Shown here in pieces: positions 47,939 to 56,503 of a stretch of DNA of 64,000 nt. Under the pieces are notes generated by a model that made no database searches, was not told where the DNA came from, and saw only the letters and a program-made list of their open reading frames with translations. Position numbers and translations under genes: made by a program. Position 1 is the stretch's first letter. Every line of letters starts with the position of its first letter. Source of the DNA: Crateriforma conspicua (GTDB taxonomy: Bacteria; Planctomycetota; Planctomycetia; Pirellulales; Pirellulaceae); the NCBI RefSeq assembly GCF_007752935.1, contig NZ_CP036319.1, positions 186,001 to 250,000 on the forward strand, in the 5' to 3' direction.

Positions 47939-48502
47939 GGGGTTGGCTCTGATCGGCATCAGGCTTTGATTTTCGTGTGCGCGGTCGGCCGGCTTCGATG
48001 GTGATTGAAGTTAGAATGCGGTGTCATGTTTGACCGTGTCGCTGAACACATTGGTCGTGCTCGGACAATAGCCGCTTTGCAATGTTGACTGAACGCAGAG
48101 ACGATCACCACGTACCGACGCTTTGAATCGATTGATGCTTCAAGCTTTGACTTTGTTTGCGTCGGAACGTCGCGATCTTCAAGCCGGTTCGAGCGGTGTT
48201 TGCGCGGTCGATTCGGTGAATGTGCTACGTTGCCTGATTCGTCATGGATTCAACCGCGGTCTCGGGGCTCCCTACGCCGCCGGCCGCTGGGTGTCTTCTT
48301 TACGTGTCTGGCCGCCGGCTCCGGCAACCCCGATCCCGCCACGCTTTGGCCGACTTCGACAGGAAGAAACTCGATGCTTCAAACCGTGCGACGTTGCCGG
48401 CTTGATTCGATGTGTAACAATGCGTTCAACCGAAGCGGGGTTGAGCCGTCTTGGACGCTTCGCTGACCACGTTTCCACGCCCCCGCTCGGTTAACGCCGC
48501 CG
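47933..48502 (+). repeat. R cassette copy 1 (cassette 10), 570 bp, subfamily A
   Basis: Cassette of a repeated family; starts TTACACGGGGTTGG. Its attC (48411-48508) has R'' TGTGTAAC mirroring GTTACAC, crossover at G48502. An open frame at 48123-48494 (123 codons) runs through the attC. Its amino acids differ from other copies mostly by non-synonymous changes, so I do not call it a gene. It shares blocks GACGATCACCACGTACCGAC and CGATCTTCAAGCCGGTTC with all copies. Confidence 0.9.
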
Positions 48503-49072
48503 TTACACGGGGTTGGCTCTGATCGGCATCAGGCTTTGACTTTCGGGTGCGCGGTCGGCCGACTTTGATGGTGAATGAAGATCGAATGGGGTGTCATGAT
48601 TGGCTTTGTCGCGAAACACATTGGTCGTGCTCAGTCTTTCGCCGCTTCGCAATGTTGACTGAACGCAGAGACGATCACCACGTACCGACGCTTTGGCTCA
48701 GCCAATACTTCCATCCGCCAAAGTGTTTGCGTCGGAACGTCGCGATCTTCAAGCCGGTTCGAGCGTTAGTTGCGCGGTCGATTTGGTGAGCGCGTTACGT
48801 TTCCTGACCTGTCCTGCATTCAACCGCGGTCTCGGGGCACCCTACGCCGCCGGCCGCTGGATGTCTTCTTTCCGTGTCTGGCCGTCGGCTCCGGCAACCC
48901 CGATCCCGCAACGCTTTGTTCGACATCACAATGAAGAAACTCGATGCTTCAAGCCGTGCGACGTTGCCGGCTTGATTCGATGTGTAACAATGCGTTCAAC
49001 CGAAGCGGGGTGAAGCCGTCTTGGACGCTTCGCTGACCACGTTTCCACGCCCCCGCTCGGTTAACGCGACCG
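48503..49072 (+). repeat. R cassette copy 2 (cassette 11), 570 bp, subfamily B
   Basis: Directly follows copy 1. attC 48981-49078, crossover at G49072. Subfamily B is marked by GGCTCAGCCAATACTTCCAT in the middle. The open frame 48693-49013 stops early in the attC (GGGTGA instead of GGGTTGA). Non-coding or unknown. Confidence 0.9.
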
Positions 49073-49087
49073 TTATCCGACTGAATC

Positions 49088-49507
49088 TTGCCCGAACCCG
49101 ATCCTGCATTGACTAGCCAGCCCTACCATCCACCTGCGATGCCGAACGAAGACCCGAGCGTCGACATGGACCGCACGCATAAAGCTTCGCTGCTGCCCTA
49201 TGCTCAACTCGGTGTTCGCTTGCTCGGCGTGATGTTCTTCGTCGACGGCCTTAGCTCAATCTTCGGCGGTTTAATTCAGAACACGTTCCAAACACAGGCC
49301 TATGCTGAGTCGGGATACGACGTCGCGATTGACCCGCACTCAGCCGGATGGGCCGCCGGCGGACTTCCCTACTTGGTCGCTGGACTTTACCTGATGGTCG
49401 GCGGCAACTGGTTGCTTTTCGCTGTATTCACGTCGCCATCGGCATCCGAAACACAGGATGATCCCGACGACCAACTCCAACGTACCGAGTCCCATGCGGA
49501 CGGATAA
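49088..49507 (+). CDS. Cassette 12: membrane protein with QPYHPP motif
   Basis: 139 aa from TTG 49088 (ATG 49139 is the alternative). The upstream start keeps TSQPYHPPAMPNEDPS, the array's recurring (N)PYxPP motif. Two helices follow: LGVRLLGVMFFVDGLSSIFG and GLPYLVAGLYLMVGGNWLLF. The acidic C-terminus ends in TAA of R''. Only about 16 bp separate the cassette edge from the start. Function unknown. Confidence 0.65.
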   Translation: MPEPDPALTSQPYHPPAMPNEDPSVDMDRTHKASLLPYAQLGVRLLGVMFFVDGLSSIFGGLIQNTFQTQAYAESGYDVAIDPHSAGWAAGGLPYLVAGLYLMVGGNWLLFAVFTSPSASETQDDPDDQLQRTESHADG

Positions 49508-49594
49508 CCATGGCGTGCACACGGAGCGGGGCTTGCGGCGGGGTTTGAAATGGACAACTTTACTCTCCCCGCCCGGTGACGCCGGACGTTATGC
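49501..49594 (+). other. attC 12
   Basis: R'' CGGATAAC (49501-49508) mirrors GTTATCCG of cassette 12. Crossover at G49588; next core GTTATGCA. Confidence 0.92.
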
Positions 49595-50043
49595 ATCTCA
49601 CTCACACTCATGCGTTTGTTGGGATCGCTAAGCGGTGAACAGCTTCTTGGGTGCGTTCCTTTTTGGCGGCTTGATGAGCCGGTCAGGATTCTTCGCGATT
49701 CAAGCGTTGGATTTTGCTGTCGGTAATTGCAAGTCGATCGTTTCCCGTACTTGCGGATGATTTTTGATGATCGCGGTTCTGACTTGCTCGCGGCTGATGG
49801 CCGGTCTGCCGTTCACTTTTTCAAATATTCGTTGTGGGGTGTGACAGAAATTGTCATCGCTTGAATGTCACGCCAAGATGGTGGAGAATGGTCGTCACAA
49901 GGACCGGGGAGGCTTGTTGTCACCCACGGTGCCGAAGGCGTTAACCACTTCAACAACTGCATAACCGTCGGTTGCAACGGAGTGGCGGTGGATGCCGGTC
50001 TTGAAATGGTTGCTCAACTCCCGCCACCCGCTGAACCGGGCCG
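49589..50043 (+). other. Cassette 13, no plus-strand gene
   Basis: 455-bp cassette without a convincing plus-strand ORF. The only protein-like stretch is on the minus strand at 49700-49867. Confidence 0.6.
49700..49867 (-). pseudogene. Possible gene remnant in cassette 13
   Basis: Minus-strand open stretch of 55 codons ending in TGA at 49700. The sequence KVNGRPAISREQVRTAIIKN has a natural protein composition. There is no ATG; GTG 49816 would give 38 residues. It may be the tail of a decayed gene. Confidence 0.25.
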
Positions 50044-50049
50044 TTATGT
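49958..50049 (+). other. attC 13
   Basis: R'' TGCATAAC (49958-49965) mirrors GTTATGCA of cassette 13. Crossover at G50043; next core GTTATGTTTC. Confidence 0.9.
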
Positions 50050-50067
50050 TTCAAGCCTCACTATCAA

Positions 50068-50565
50068 ATGCTGACAATTCGCCCATTCGTTGAGTCTGAT
50101 TGGAACGCTGTCTGGCAGATTGTCGAACCGGTCTTTCGCGCCGCCGACACTTATCCCTATCCACCCACAATCACGGAGGACGAAGCCTTCGACGTTTGGA
50201 TCACCGCTCCAAAAATGACCTTCGTTGCGGAAGACGGAGGAAACGCTGCGATCCTTGGTACCTATTACATCAAACCAAACCAAGTGTCGCAGGGATCGCA
50301 CGTATGCAATTGCGGCTACATCGTCGCCGATGCTGCACGCGGGCGCGGAGTCGCGTCTCAAATGTGCGAGCATTCACAGCAAGAAGCAGTCCGCCAAGGA
50401 TTCCGCGCTATGCAATACAATCTTGTCGTAGCAACAAACAAAGGTGCAGTCCGTTTGTGGCAAAAGATGGGATTCCAGATCGCTGGCACACTTGCCGGAG
50501 CGTTCAAGCATCCAGCACTCGGCTACGTAGATGCACACGTCATGTATAAAACATTAGAAACATAA
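50068..50565 (+). CDS. Cassette 14: GNAT family N-acetyltransferase
   Basis: 165 aa single GNAT domain. MLTIRPFVESDWNAVWQIV is the usual N-terminal strand-helix. The acetyl-CoA loop is ADAARGRGVASQMCEHS (R-x-x-G-x-A type), then YNLVVATNKGAVRLWQKMGF (the Asn and the W/L-x-K-x-GF motif) and ending HVMYKTL. Cytoplasmic; acceptor unknown. ATG lies 24 bp from the cassette edge; the stop TAA is in R''. Confidence 0.9.
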   Translation: MLTIRPFVESDWNAVWQIVEPVFRAADTYPYPPTITEDEAFDVWITAPKMTFVAEDGGNAAILGTYYIKPNQVSQGSHVCNCGYIVADAARGRGVASQMCEHSQQEAVRQGFRAMQYNLVVATNKGAVRLWQKMGFQIAGTLAGAFKHPALGYVDAHVMYKTLET

Positions 50566-50650
50566 CCAGTCCGTGAACCGGAGCGGCGAAGTCGATCGGT
50601 TTTGAAATGGACAGCCTTTCGTCGCCGCCCGGTTACGGCGGTCGTTCTGC
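50557..50650 (+). other. attC 14
   Basis: R'' GAAACATAAC (50557-50566) mirrors GTTATGTTTC of cassette 14 over ten bases. Crossover at G50644; next core GTTCTGCC. Confidence 0.92.
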
Positions 50651-50801
50651 CATATTGATCGCGAACTAGCTGTTAGCGGGCTCGATTCCGCTTCGGCGGC
50701 GGTTTCAGTGATGGCACAGAGCGTATCGAATTTAAAACTTTCGTCTCGTATAGTGTCGTCCAGCCTCATGAGAACCACTAAAGCAACTGGAGCAATAAGA
50801 C

Positions 50802-50987
50802 ATGAGCGATCAACCTTCTCGAGTGGAAATCCTAAAGCGCAGTTGGCCCTTCATGCTCGGATGCACCGTCATCTGTGTTGTTATCCGCGGTTTAGTCGCG
50901 GGGTCTAATGGAAGCGGGATCGGGGCCGGAATTGGTCCTGGACTTGGCCTAATCGTCGGTGGTGTTGTCGGCAAACTGCGCGATTAG
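50802..50987 (+). CDS. Cassette 15: small glycine-rich membrane protein
   Basis: 61 aa. SRVEILKRSWPFMLGCTVIC begins a helix, then SGIGAGIGPGLGLIVGGVVG, a glycine-zipper-like hydrophobic stretch. ATG 50802 has GGAG about ten bases upstream. Two transmembrane segments likely. Function unknown. Confidence 0.55.
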   Translation: MSDQPSRVEILKRSWPFMLGCTVICVVIRGLVAGSNGSGIGAGIGPGLGLIVGGVVGKLRD

Positions 50988-51013
50988 GAAGATCGCCCTC
51001 GAGCACTACAGCA

Positions 51014-51105
51014 GGCAGAACCATGCGATGGACGCGGAGCCGCCGAGCTAAGTTTTTCGAATGGGATGATCGGTCGCGGCGGCCCGGTCATCGCAACCGT
51101 TCTGC
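51014..51105 (+). other. attC 15
   Basis: R'' GGCAGAAC (51014-51021) mirrors GTTCTGCC of cassette 15. Crossover at G51099; the next cassette also starts GTTCTGCC. Confidence 0.92.
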
Positions 51106-51158
51106 CTATACGTTATTGCGCACCCGATTGCATTGCGAATCTTTCCTGACTGAACTCG

Positions 51159-51686
51159 ATGCGTTCTAAAGCCAAAATCGTTTGTTGCCTCCTGCTGACT
51201 GCGATTGTGTTGCACACGTGTATCCGCATCGAGGTGCTCAACGCCCGCAATGGACACTTCCTCCCACGGGCACACCCGGCAGCTGGAAATCCAAAATGGC
51301 GTGTTGTCGCACCGACACTGCTCGCCAGATCACTGGAACGAACCATCGCAATTGATCGTTTGACTTCGCATGTCTCTCAACATCCAAATTATCCTGAGCC
51401 CGGAATCGAGGAATTCATCGGTCCGCCATACACGGATGCGGAACAGGCATTGATTGACACCGAAATTGCCCGCAATAAGCTCAGTTTTCAACTCCGTGAT
51501 TGGGTCAGCGGCATGGGGTTGCTTCAATACATTCTTGCGCCGGTCGCATTGCTATCGTCACTTGTACTAATGCGCGGCACTGAGAATCTTGCCGTGCGGT
51601 TTGCATCGGTCGCTTGTGCGGTATCAAATGTGACTTCGATGTACTTGATGTTCCATCGTGGCTACTTCACAAGCCTGGGTTGGTGA
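51159..51686 (+). CDS. Cassette 16: membrane protein
   Basis: 175 aa. N-terminal anchor (KIVCCLLLTAIVLHTCI), a long extracytoplasmic segment, then two helices near the C-terminus (LLQYILAPVALLSSLVLM, FASVACAVSNVTSMYLMF). ATG 51159 is 59 bp into the cassette. No family recognised. Confidence 0.65.
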   Translation: MRSKAKIVCCLLLTAIVLHTCIRIEVLNARNGHFLPRAHPAAGNPKWRVVAPTLLARSLERTIAIDRLTSHVSQHPNYPEPGIEEFIGPPYTDAEQALIDTEIARNKLSFQLRDWVSGMGLLQYILAPVALLSSLVLMRGTENLAVRFASVACAVSNVTSMYLMFHRGYFTSLGW

Positions 51687-51695
51687 CGCAAGAAA

Positions 51696-51786
51696 GGCAG
51701 AACCAAGCGATGGACACGGAGCCGCCGACAGCGCGTTTTGAAATGGATGATCGTTCGCGGCGGCCCGGTCATCGCAACCGTTATCC
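51696..51786 (+). other. attC 16
   Basis: R'' GGCAGAAC (51696-51703) mirrors GTTCTGCC of cassette 16. Crossover at G51780; next core GTTATCCGAC. Confidence 0.92.
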
Positions 51787-51830
51787 GACTGGCGTGACAC
51801 GAAGGTGTTGTCCACAAACCGCAATCGCAA

Positions 51831-51858
51831 TTGCACCGTCAAGCGGAAGTGTTAGAAT
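51831..51858 (+). promoter_or_regulatory. Candidate promoter of the cassette 17 toxin-antitoxin pair
   Basis: TTGCAC, 16-base spacer, TAGAAT; start codon 21 bp past the -10. A promoter inside the cassette is expected for a TA module. The -35 is weak (3 of 6). Confidence 0.35.
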
Positions 51859-51878
51859 TGGGGAATGGAGACTCAAAC

Positions 51879-52106
51879 ATGACCGTTGAGCAAGCAATTA
51901 GCGATATTTCTGCCCTGCCACCGAGCGACCAACTTCGTATCGTGCAAGCAATCTGGGATCAACTGCCAAGCGGTGTTGGTACTGAATTGACCGATTTGCA
52001 ACGTGCCGAACTGGACCGTCGCTGGGCAGAGTACAAGGCAGATCCCTCGACCGCCCTTAGCGAGGATGATTTTCGACAGCGCATTCGTGTGGCCCGTGGT
52101 CGATGA
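51879..52106 (+). CDS. Cassette 17: antitoxin (addiction module component family)
   Basis: 75 aa. Matches the small 'putative addiction module component' antitoxin pattern: MTVEQAISDISALPPSDQLR at the N-terminus, LTDLQRAELDRRWAEYKADP, then the basic end RQRIRVARGR. ATG 51879 follows GGAATGGAG. It overlaps the toxin gene by four bases (ATGA), so the two are co-translated. It should neutralise the toxin and probably autoregulate. Confidence 0.8.
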   Translation: MTVEQAISDISALPPSDQLRIVQAIWDQLPSGVGTELTDLQRAELDRRWAEYKADPSTALSEDDFRQRIRVARGR

Positions 52107-52393
52107 AGGCACGGCTAACGGCACATACCGAAATTGATCTGTTGCGTGGCATTGATTGGTTTGAGAGCATTTCAGTTGGTCTCGGTGAAAAGTTCGAGGC
52201 AGAATTTTACCTTGCTCTGGAACGGATTAAGGCAAATCCGGAGTTGTTCGCCGCAGACAATACGGGCTACCGGCCTTGTCGACTCAAGCGATTTACCGCT
52301 GTATTGTATTTCCGTATCGACGAACCGTTCGTTGTGATTGTCGGGCTTTTCACTAGCGGCCAGGACGAAAGCGATCTTCAGAATCGCGGATAA
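52103..52393 (+). CDS. Cassette 17: RelE/ParE-family toxin
   Basis: 96 aa. Typical RelE/ParE fold pattern: HTEIDLLRGIDWFESISVGL at the N-terminus, FYLALERIKANPELF, RPCRLKRFTAVLYFRIDEPF and a final VIVGLFTSGQD strand. RelE members cleave mRNA on ribosomes and ParE members poison gyrase; which applies is not clear. The stop TAA is in R'' of attC 17. Second gene of the TA pair. Confidence 0.85.
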   Translation: MKARLTAHTEIDLLRGIDWFESISVGLGEKFEAEFYLALERIKANPELFAADNTGYRPCRLKRFTAVLYFRIDEPFVVIVGLFTSGQDESDLQNRG

Positions 52394-52478
52394 CCGTCGG
52401 TTGCAACGGAGTGGCGGTGGTCGCCGCTCTCGAAATGGTTGCTCAACACCCGCCACCCGCTGAACCGGGCCGTTATCC
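52387..52478 (+). other. attC 17
   Basis: R'' CGGATAAC (52387-52394) mirrors GTTATCCG of cassette 17. Crossover at G52472. Confidence 0.92.
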
Positions 52479-52550
52479 GACTTAGACATTCGCAACGTTC
52501 TATGGTCTACCCAAATCGACCTCTTCTTTCCCTACCCAGGATTTCGCATC

Positions 52551-52835
52551 ATGACTGAAACCGAAATGTCTGCACTCCGCGAGTCGCAGTTCCTTGCATT
52601 CACTGATCCGCGTTGTAGAAGTGCTGTTGCAAACTGGCAGAAGGTTCTTGAGCGTACTCCGAACGGATGGCTTCTCTATCGTGTTGGTAATGACAAAGCG
52701 GTCGGCCACACCGACGATCCAAATTGGCAAGACGAACCGTGGACCGTCGTTCATGGTCTTTCAACGGAGGATCCGTACGATCAGGCGTATTGCCCGACCC
52801 TTCAGGACGCTGTGGACGAACTGTTGAACGGTTGA
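52551..52835 (+). CDS. Cassette 18: small soluble protein of unknown function
   Basis: 94 aa, acidic, no membrane segment. SALRESQFLAFTDPRCRSAV, then WLLYRVGNDKAVGHTD and PWTVVHGLSTEDPYDQAYC, ending in a helix LQDAVDELLNG. ATG 52551. Its composition looks like a genuine folded protein, but I recognise no family. Confidence 0.6.
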   Translation: MTETEMSALRESQFLAFTDPRCRSAVANWQKVLERTPNGWLLYRVGNDKAVGHTDDPNWQDEPWTVVHGLSTEDPYDQAYCPTLQDAVDELLNG

Positions 52836-52940
52836 TACATAGTAGTGCCTGCCGACCCGGAAGCCATGCTCGAATCCTGCTGGCGGAATTCCTTCGTTGT
52901 TTTCCGCGTACGCAGTTTGCCCTGCGATGAAACAATACGG

Positions 52941-53032
52941 CGGATAACCATGCGATGCACCGGAGACGCGTGTCAGGCGTTTTGGCAGTGGTTGAGTCTT
53001 TCGACGCGACCCGGTGATCGCTACCGTTACAC
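52941..53032 (+). other. attC 18
   Basis: R'' CGGATAAC (52941-52948) mirrors GTTATCCG of cassette 18. Crossover at G53026, followed by R cassette copy 3. Confidence 0.92.
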
Positions 53033-53596
53033 GGGGTTGGCTCTGATCGGCATCAAGCTTTGATTTTCGGATGCGCGGTCGGCCGGCTTCGATGGTGATT
53101 GAAGTTAGAATGCGGTGTCATGTTTGACCGTGTCGCTGAACACATTGGTCGTGCTCGGACAATAGCCGCTTTGCAATGTTGACTGAACGCAGAGACGATC
53201 ACCACGTACCGACGCTTTGAATCGATTGATGCTTCAAGCTTTGACTTTGTTTGCGTCGGAACGTCGCGATCTTCAAGCCGGTTCGAGCGGTGTTTGCGCG
53301 GTCGATTTGGTGAATGTGCTACGTTGCCTGATTCGTCATGGATTCAACCGCGGTCTCGGGGCTCCCTACGCCGCCGGCCGCTGGGTGTCTTCTTTACGTG
53401 TCTGGCCGCCGGCTCCGGCAACCCCGATCCCGCAACGCTTTGGCCGACTTCGACAGGAAGAAACTCGATGCTTCAAACCGTGCGACGTTGCCGGCTTGAT
53501 TCGATGTGTAACAATGCGTTCAACCGAAGCGGGGTTGAGCCGTCTTGGACGCTTCGCTGACCACGTTTCCACGCCCCCGCTCGGTTAACGCCGCCG
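53027..53596 (+). repeat. R cassette copy 3 (cassette 19), 570 bp, subfamily A
   Basis: Almost identical to copy 1; I see only a few differences. attC 53505-53602, crossover at G53596. Open frame 53217-53588. Separated from copy 1 by eight unrelated cassettes. Confidence 0.9.
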
Positions 53597-53618
53597 TTCG
53601 CCGACTGAAGACTGCGCT

Positions 53619-53945
53619 TTACCTGCTTTGCAACGCAATCTGGTCGATCTCCTGCCCACCACGGATGACTCGCGCGATGTCGATTGTTTCCGCCGTCACG
53701 AAATAGAGAACTACATAGTTGCCGAAACCGTTCACTAACTTGGCACGAAGCCCTTCGGCTTCTGGGCGTGTAGTTGGCACCGCACCACCGGCTTCCGGAA
53801 ACTGACACAACATATCAACAGTCGCTTCGATCGCATCAAGAAAACGCAGGGCTGAATCGAGATTCGACTCGGCAATGTCGCTCGAGTGTCCCGCAATGTC
53901 GTCCATGGCAAGCCGCCTGCGGTGCGGCACTTTGCGTCCAGGCAT
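53619..53945 (-). CDS. Cassette 20: ParE-type toxin
   Basis: 108 aa, read against the array. Plasmid-stabilisation/ParE pattern: PHRRRLAMDDIAGHSSDIAE, ALRFLDAIEATVDMLCQFPE (helix with PE), LRAKLVNGFGNYVVLYFVTA and a final IARVIRGGQEI. Probably a gyrase poison. The ATG at 53945 directly follows the antitoxin stop (TGAATG). Confidence 0.88.
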   Translation of the reverse strand: MPGRKVPHRRRLAMDDIAGHSSDIAESNLDSALRFLDAIEATVDMLCQFPEAGGAVPTTRPEAEGLRAKLVNGFGNYVVLYFVTAETIDIARVIRGGQEIDQIALQSR

Positions 53946-54188
53946 TCAACTTCCGTGCTTTGACTTCAACTCTGTACGAATGGCTTCGATTTCATTTCCA
54001 TTCCATGGCTCACTTGGGCCGCTCTGCAACCCTTCAACCGCGAGCTTCTCTACTTCGGTCTGACGCTCAGATATTCGCAAGATGAATTCTGATACGAATT
54101 CGCTGACGTCTTCGTAGCCGCTGATTTTCGCGCGTTCCGCGATCGCCGACATTATCGGCTCGGGTACATTAACACTAATCGTAGACAT
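53946..54188 (-). CDS. Cassette 20: ParD-type antitoxin
   Basis: 80 aa ribbon-helix-helix-like antitoxin: MSTISVNVPEPIMSAIAERA (strand plus helix), SGYEDVSEFVSEFILRISER, then a toxin-binding tail. ATG 54188 with GGGAG nine bases upstream. A TAGAAT -10-like box lies at 54224-54219 on the minus strand, so the pair has its own promoter. It precedes and is co-transcribed with the toxin. Confidence 0.82.
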   Translation of the reverse strand: MSTISVNVPEPIMSAIAERAKISGYEDVSEFVSEFILRISERQTEVEKLAVEGLQSGPSEPWNGNEIEAIRTELKSKHGS

Positions 54189-54275
54189 TTCCGGCTCCCA
54201 AGAAACTTGAACCCCTGCATTCTACACCAGGGCGGACCTTGCGACAGGCTCGATCTCTTCCTCGATTCAAATTTG

Positions 54276-54368
54276 CGGCGAACCATGCGATGATACGGAG
54301 CGGCGGTGGTCGCCGTTTTGGCAATGGCTGAGTCTCTCGCCGCCGCCCGCATATCGCTACCGTTCGCC
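54276..54368 (+). other. attC 20
   Basis: R'' CGGCGAAC (54276-54283) mirrors GTTCGCCG of cassette 20. Crossover at G54362; next core GTTCGCCGAC. Confidence 0.92.
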
Positions 54369-54542
54369 GACTTGAGAGTTGCGCCAAACACAAATCTGCT
54401 TCGGCTACGATTGGCAAAAGACAGCGTTTCATCTTTGCTCCGGCTCCCCTGAACAATGCACATTAGAACTGCCCTTCGATCGTACGGTGACGCTTGGCGG
54501 ACGACGTTTCACTTCATTGCGTTTTGAATCGTTTTCTCCATC

Positions 54543-54782
54543 TTGACGTTACCATTTCGACTGTTGGAAATCGTCACCGGACCGGAACCCAGTTGGCACA
54601 TTGCTGTGCCGCTTATTTTTGCTTTGGTGGTTTACCTTCCGTTTTCCGTAGCTTGGGCGTCACGACTCACTGGTGTTCGTCCACGTACGCCCGAAGAGCA
54701 GGAGGAGCACCACAGGAAGATCGTTGATGAAAAGAATGCTCAATTGCGTCGGGAGAGCTCGCGTGAACCGATCGTGGATTGA
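54543..54782 (+). CDS. Cassette 21: small membrane protein
   Basis: 79 aa from TTG 54543. One or two hydrophobic helices (WHIAVPLIFALVVYLPFSVA), then a charged helical tail (TPEEQEEHHRKIVDEKNAQL). No ATG fits. An overlapping frame from 54494 is less protein-like. Function unknown. Confidence 0.5.
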   Translation: MTLPFRLLEIVTGPEPSWHIAVPLIFALVVYLPFSVAWASRLTGVRPRTPEEQEEHHRKIVDEKNAQLRRESSREPIVD

Positions 54783-54813
54783 ACAATGTGCCCTCAACGC
54801 AACGAAAACATTG

Positions 54814-54903
54814 CGGCGAACCATGCCGTGCACCGGAGCGGCGTCGTCGCGTTTTCTGATGGTCAACTCTACTCTCGCCGCCCGGTGACGGCGGCCGTTA
54901 CAC
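54814..54903 (+). other. attC 21
   Basis: R'' CGGCGAAC (54814-54821) mirrors GTTCGCCG of cassette 21. Crossover at G54897, followed by R cassette copy 4. Confidence 0.92.
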
Positions 54904-55467
54904 GGGGTCGGCTCTGATCGGCATCAGGCTTTGATTTTCGTGTGCGCGGTCGGCCGGCTTCGATGGTGATTGAAGTTAGAATGCGGTGTCATGTTTGACC
55001 GTGTCGCTGAACACATTGGTCGTGCTCGGACAATAGCCGCTTTGCAATGTTGACTGAACGCAGAGACGATCACCACGTACCGACGCTTTGAATCGATTGA
55101 TGCTTCAAGCTTTGACTTTGTTTGCGTCGGAACGTCGCGATCTTCAAGCCGGTTCGAGCGTTGTTTGCGCGGTCGATGTGGTGAATGTGCTACGTTGCTT
55201 GACTCGTCTGGAATTCAGTCGCGGTCTCGGGTCTCCCTTCGCCGCCGGCCGCTGGATGTCTTCCTTTCGTGTCTGGCCACCGGCTTCGGCAACCCCGATC
55301 CCGCCACGCTTTGGCCGACATCACAGTGAAGAAACTCGATGCTTCAGGCCGTGCGACGTTGCCGGCTTGGTTCGATGTGTAACAATGCGTTCAACCGAAG
55401 CGGGGTGAAGCCGTCTTGGACGCTTCGCTGACCACGTTTCCACGCCCCCGCTCGGTTAACGCCTCCG
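54898..55467 (+). repeat. R cassette copy 4 (cassette 22), 570 bp, subfamily A
   Basis: 5' half as copies 1 and 3, while the 3' half differs (TCACAGTGAAGAAACTCGAT), so a mosaic. attC 55376-55473, crossover at G55467. Open frame 55088-55408 stops early in the attC. Confidence 0.9.
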
Positions 55468-56037
55468 TTACACGGGGTTGGCTCTGATCGGCATCAGGCT
55501 TTGACTTTCGGGTGCGCGGTCGGCCGACTTTGATGGTGAATGAAGATCGAATGGGGTGTCATGATTGGCTTTGTCGCGAAACACATTGGTCGTGCTCAGT
55601 CTTTCGCCGCTTCGCAATGTTGACTGAACGCAGAGACGATCACCACGTACCGACGCTTTGGCTCAGCCAATACTTCCATCCGCCAAAGTGTTTGCGTCGG
55701 AACGTCGCGATCTTCAAGCCGGTTCGAGCGTTAGTTGCGCGGTCGATTTGGTGAGCGCGTTACGTTTCCTGACCTGTCCTGCATTCAACCGCGGTCTCGG
55801 GGCACCCTGCGCCGCCGACCGCTGGATGTCTTCTTTCCGTGTCTGGCCGTCGGCTTCGGCACCCCCGATCCCGCCACGCTTTGTTCGACATCACAATGAA
55901 GAAACTCGATGCTTCAAGCCTTGCGACGTTGCCGGCTTGATTCGATGTGTAACAATGCGTTCAACCGAAGCGGGGTTGAGCCGTCTTGGACGCTTCGCTG
56001 ACCACGTTCCCACGCCCCCGCTCGGTTAACGCGACCG
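55468..56037 (+). repeat. R cassette copy 5 (cassette 23), 570 bp, subfamily B
   Basis: By eye identical to copy 7 (60160-60729) over the full length and close to copy 2. attC 55946-56043, crossover at G56037. Open frame 55658-56029. Confidence 0.9.
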
Positions 56038-56083
56038 TTATCCGACTGACGCGTCCAACATTACTCTCCCAATTGAAAATCCA

Positions 56084-56335
56084 ATGCGACCTAACTCCGA
56101 CATGTCCCGCCGCCCGGATTCACCGACCGCTCGGATTCGAGACGCTGGGCAAGGGCGGTGGGCAATGCTGATGGTCGCGTTGATCGGCATGGTGCTCGTT
56201 GTGCTTGGTCTGATTCAAGCCTTAGACACTGCGGGCGATTCATCAATTCTGTACCGAGGATGGTCCACCATCGTATTTGGGATCTCGATCGTGATCCTTT
56301 CGCATTCGACCGGTCGACTCATTCCGAATCGCTAG
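56084..56335 (+). CDS. Cassette 24: small membrane protein
   Basis: 83 aa. A polar N-terminus (RPNSDMSRRPDSPTARIRD) is followed by two helices (WAMLMVALIGMVLVVLGLIQ, WSTIVFGISIVILS). ATG 56084, or 56102 internally. Function unknown. Confidence 0.6.
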   Translation: MRPNSDMSRRPDSPTARIRDAGQGRWAMLMVALIGMVLVVLGLIQALDTAGDSSILYRGWSTIVFGISIVILSHSTGRLIPNR

Positions 56336-56404
56336 CCGTCCATTTACAACCCGCGTACAGAACGCATGTTCTAGGTGCAGCCGATACGTGTGAAGTCACT
56401 ACGG

Positions 56405-56494
56405 CGGATAACCATCGGTTGCAACGGAGGCCGCGAGTTACTGTTTTCAAGTGGTAAGTCGTTCGCGCGGCCCCGCTGAACCGTGCCGTTACCC
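56405..56494 (+). other. attC 24
   Basis: R'' CGGATAAC (56405-56412) mirrors GTTATCCG of cassette 24. Crossover at G56488; next core GTTACCCGAC. Confidence 0.92.
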
Positions 56495-56503
56495 GACTGA
56501 AGT

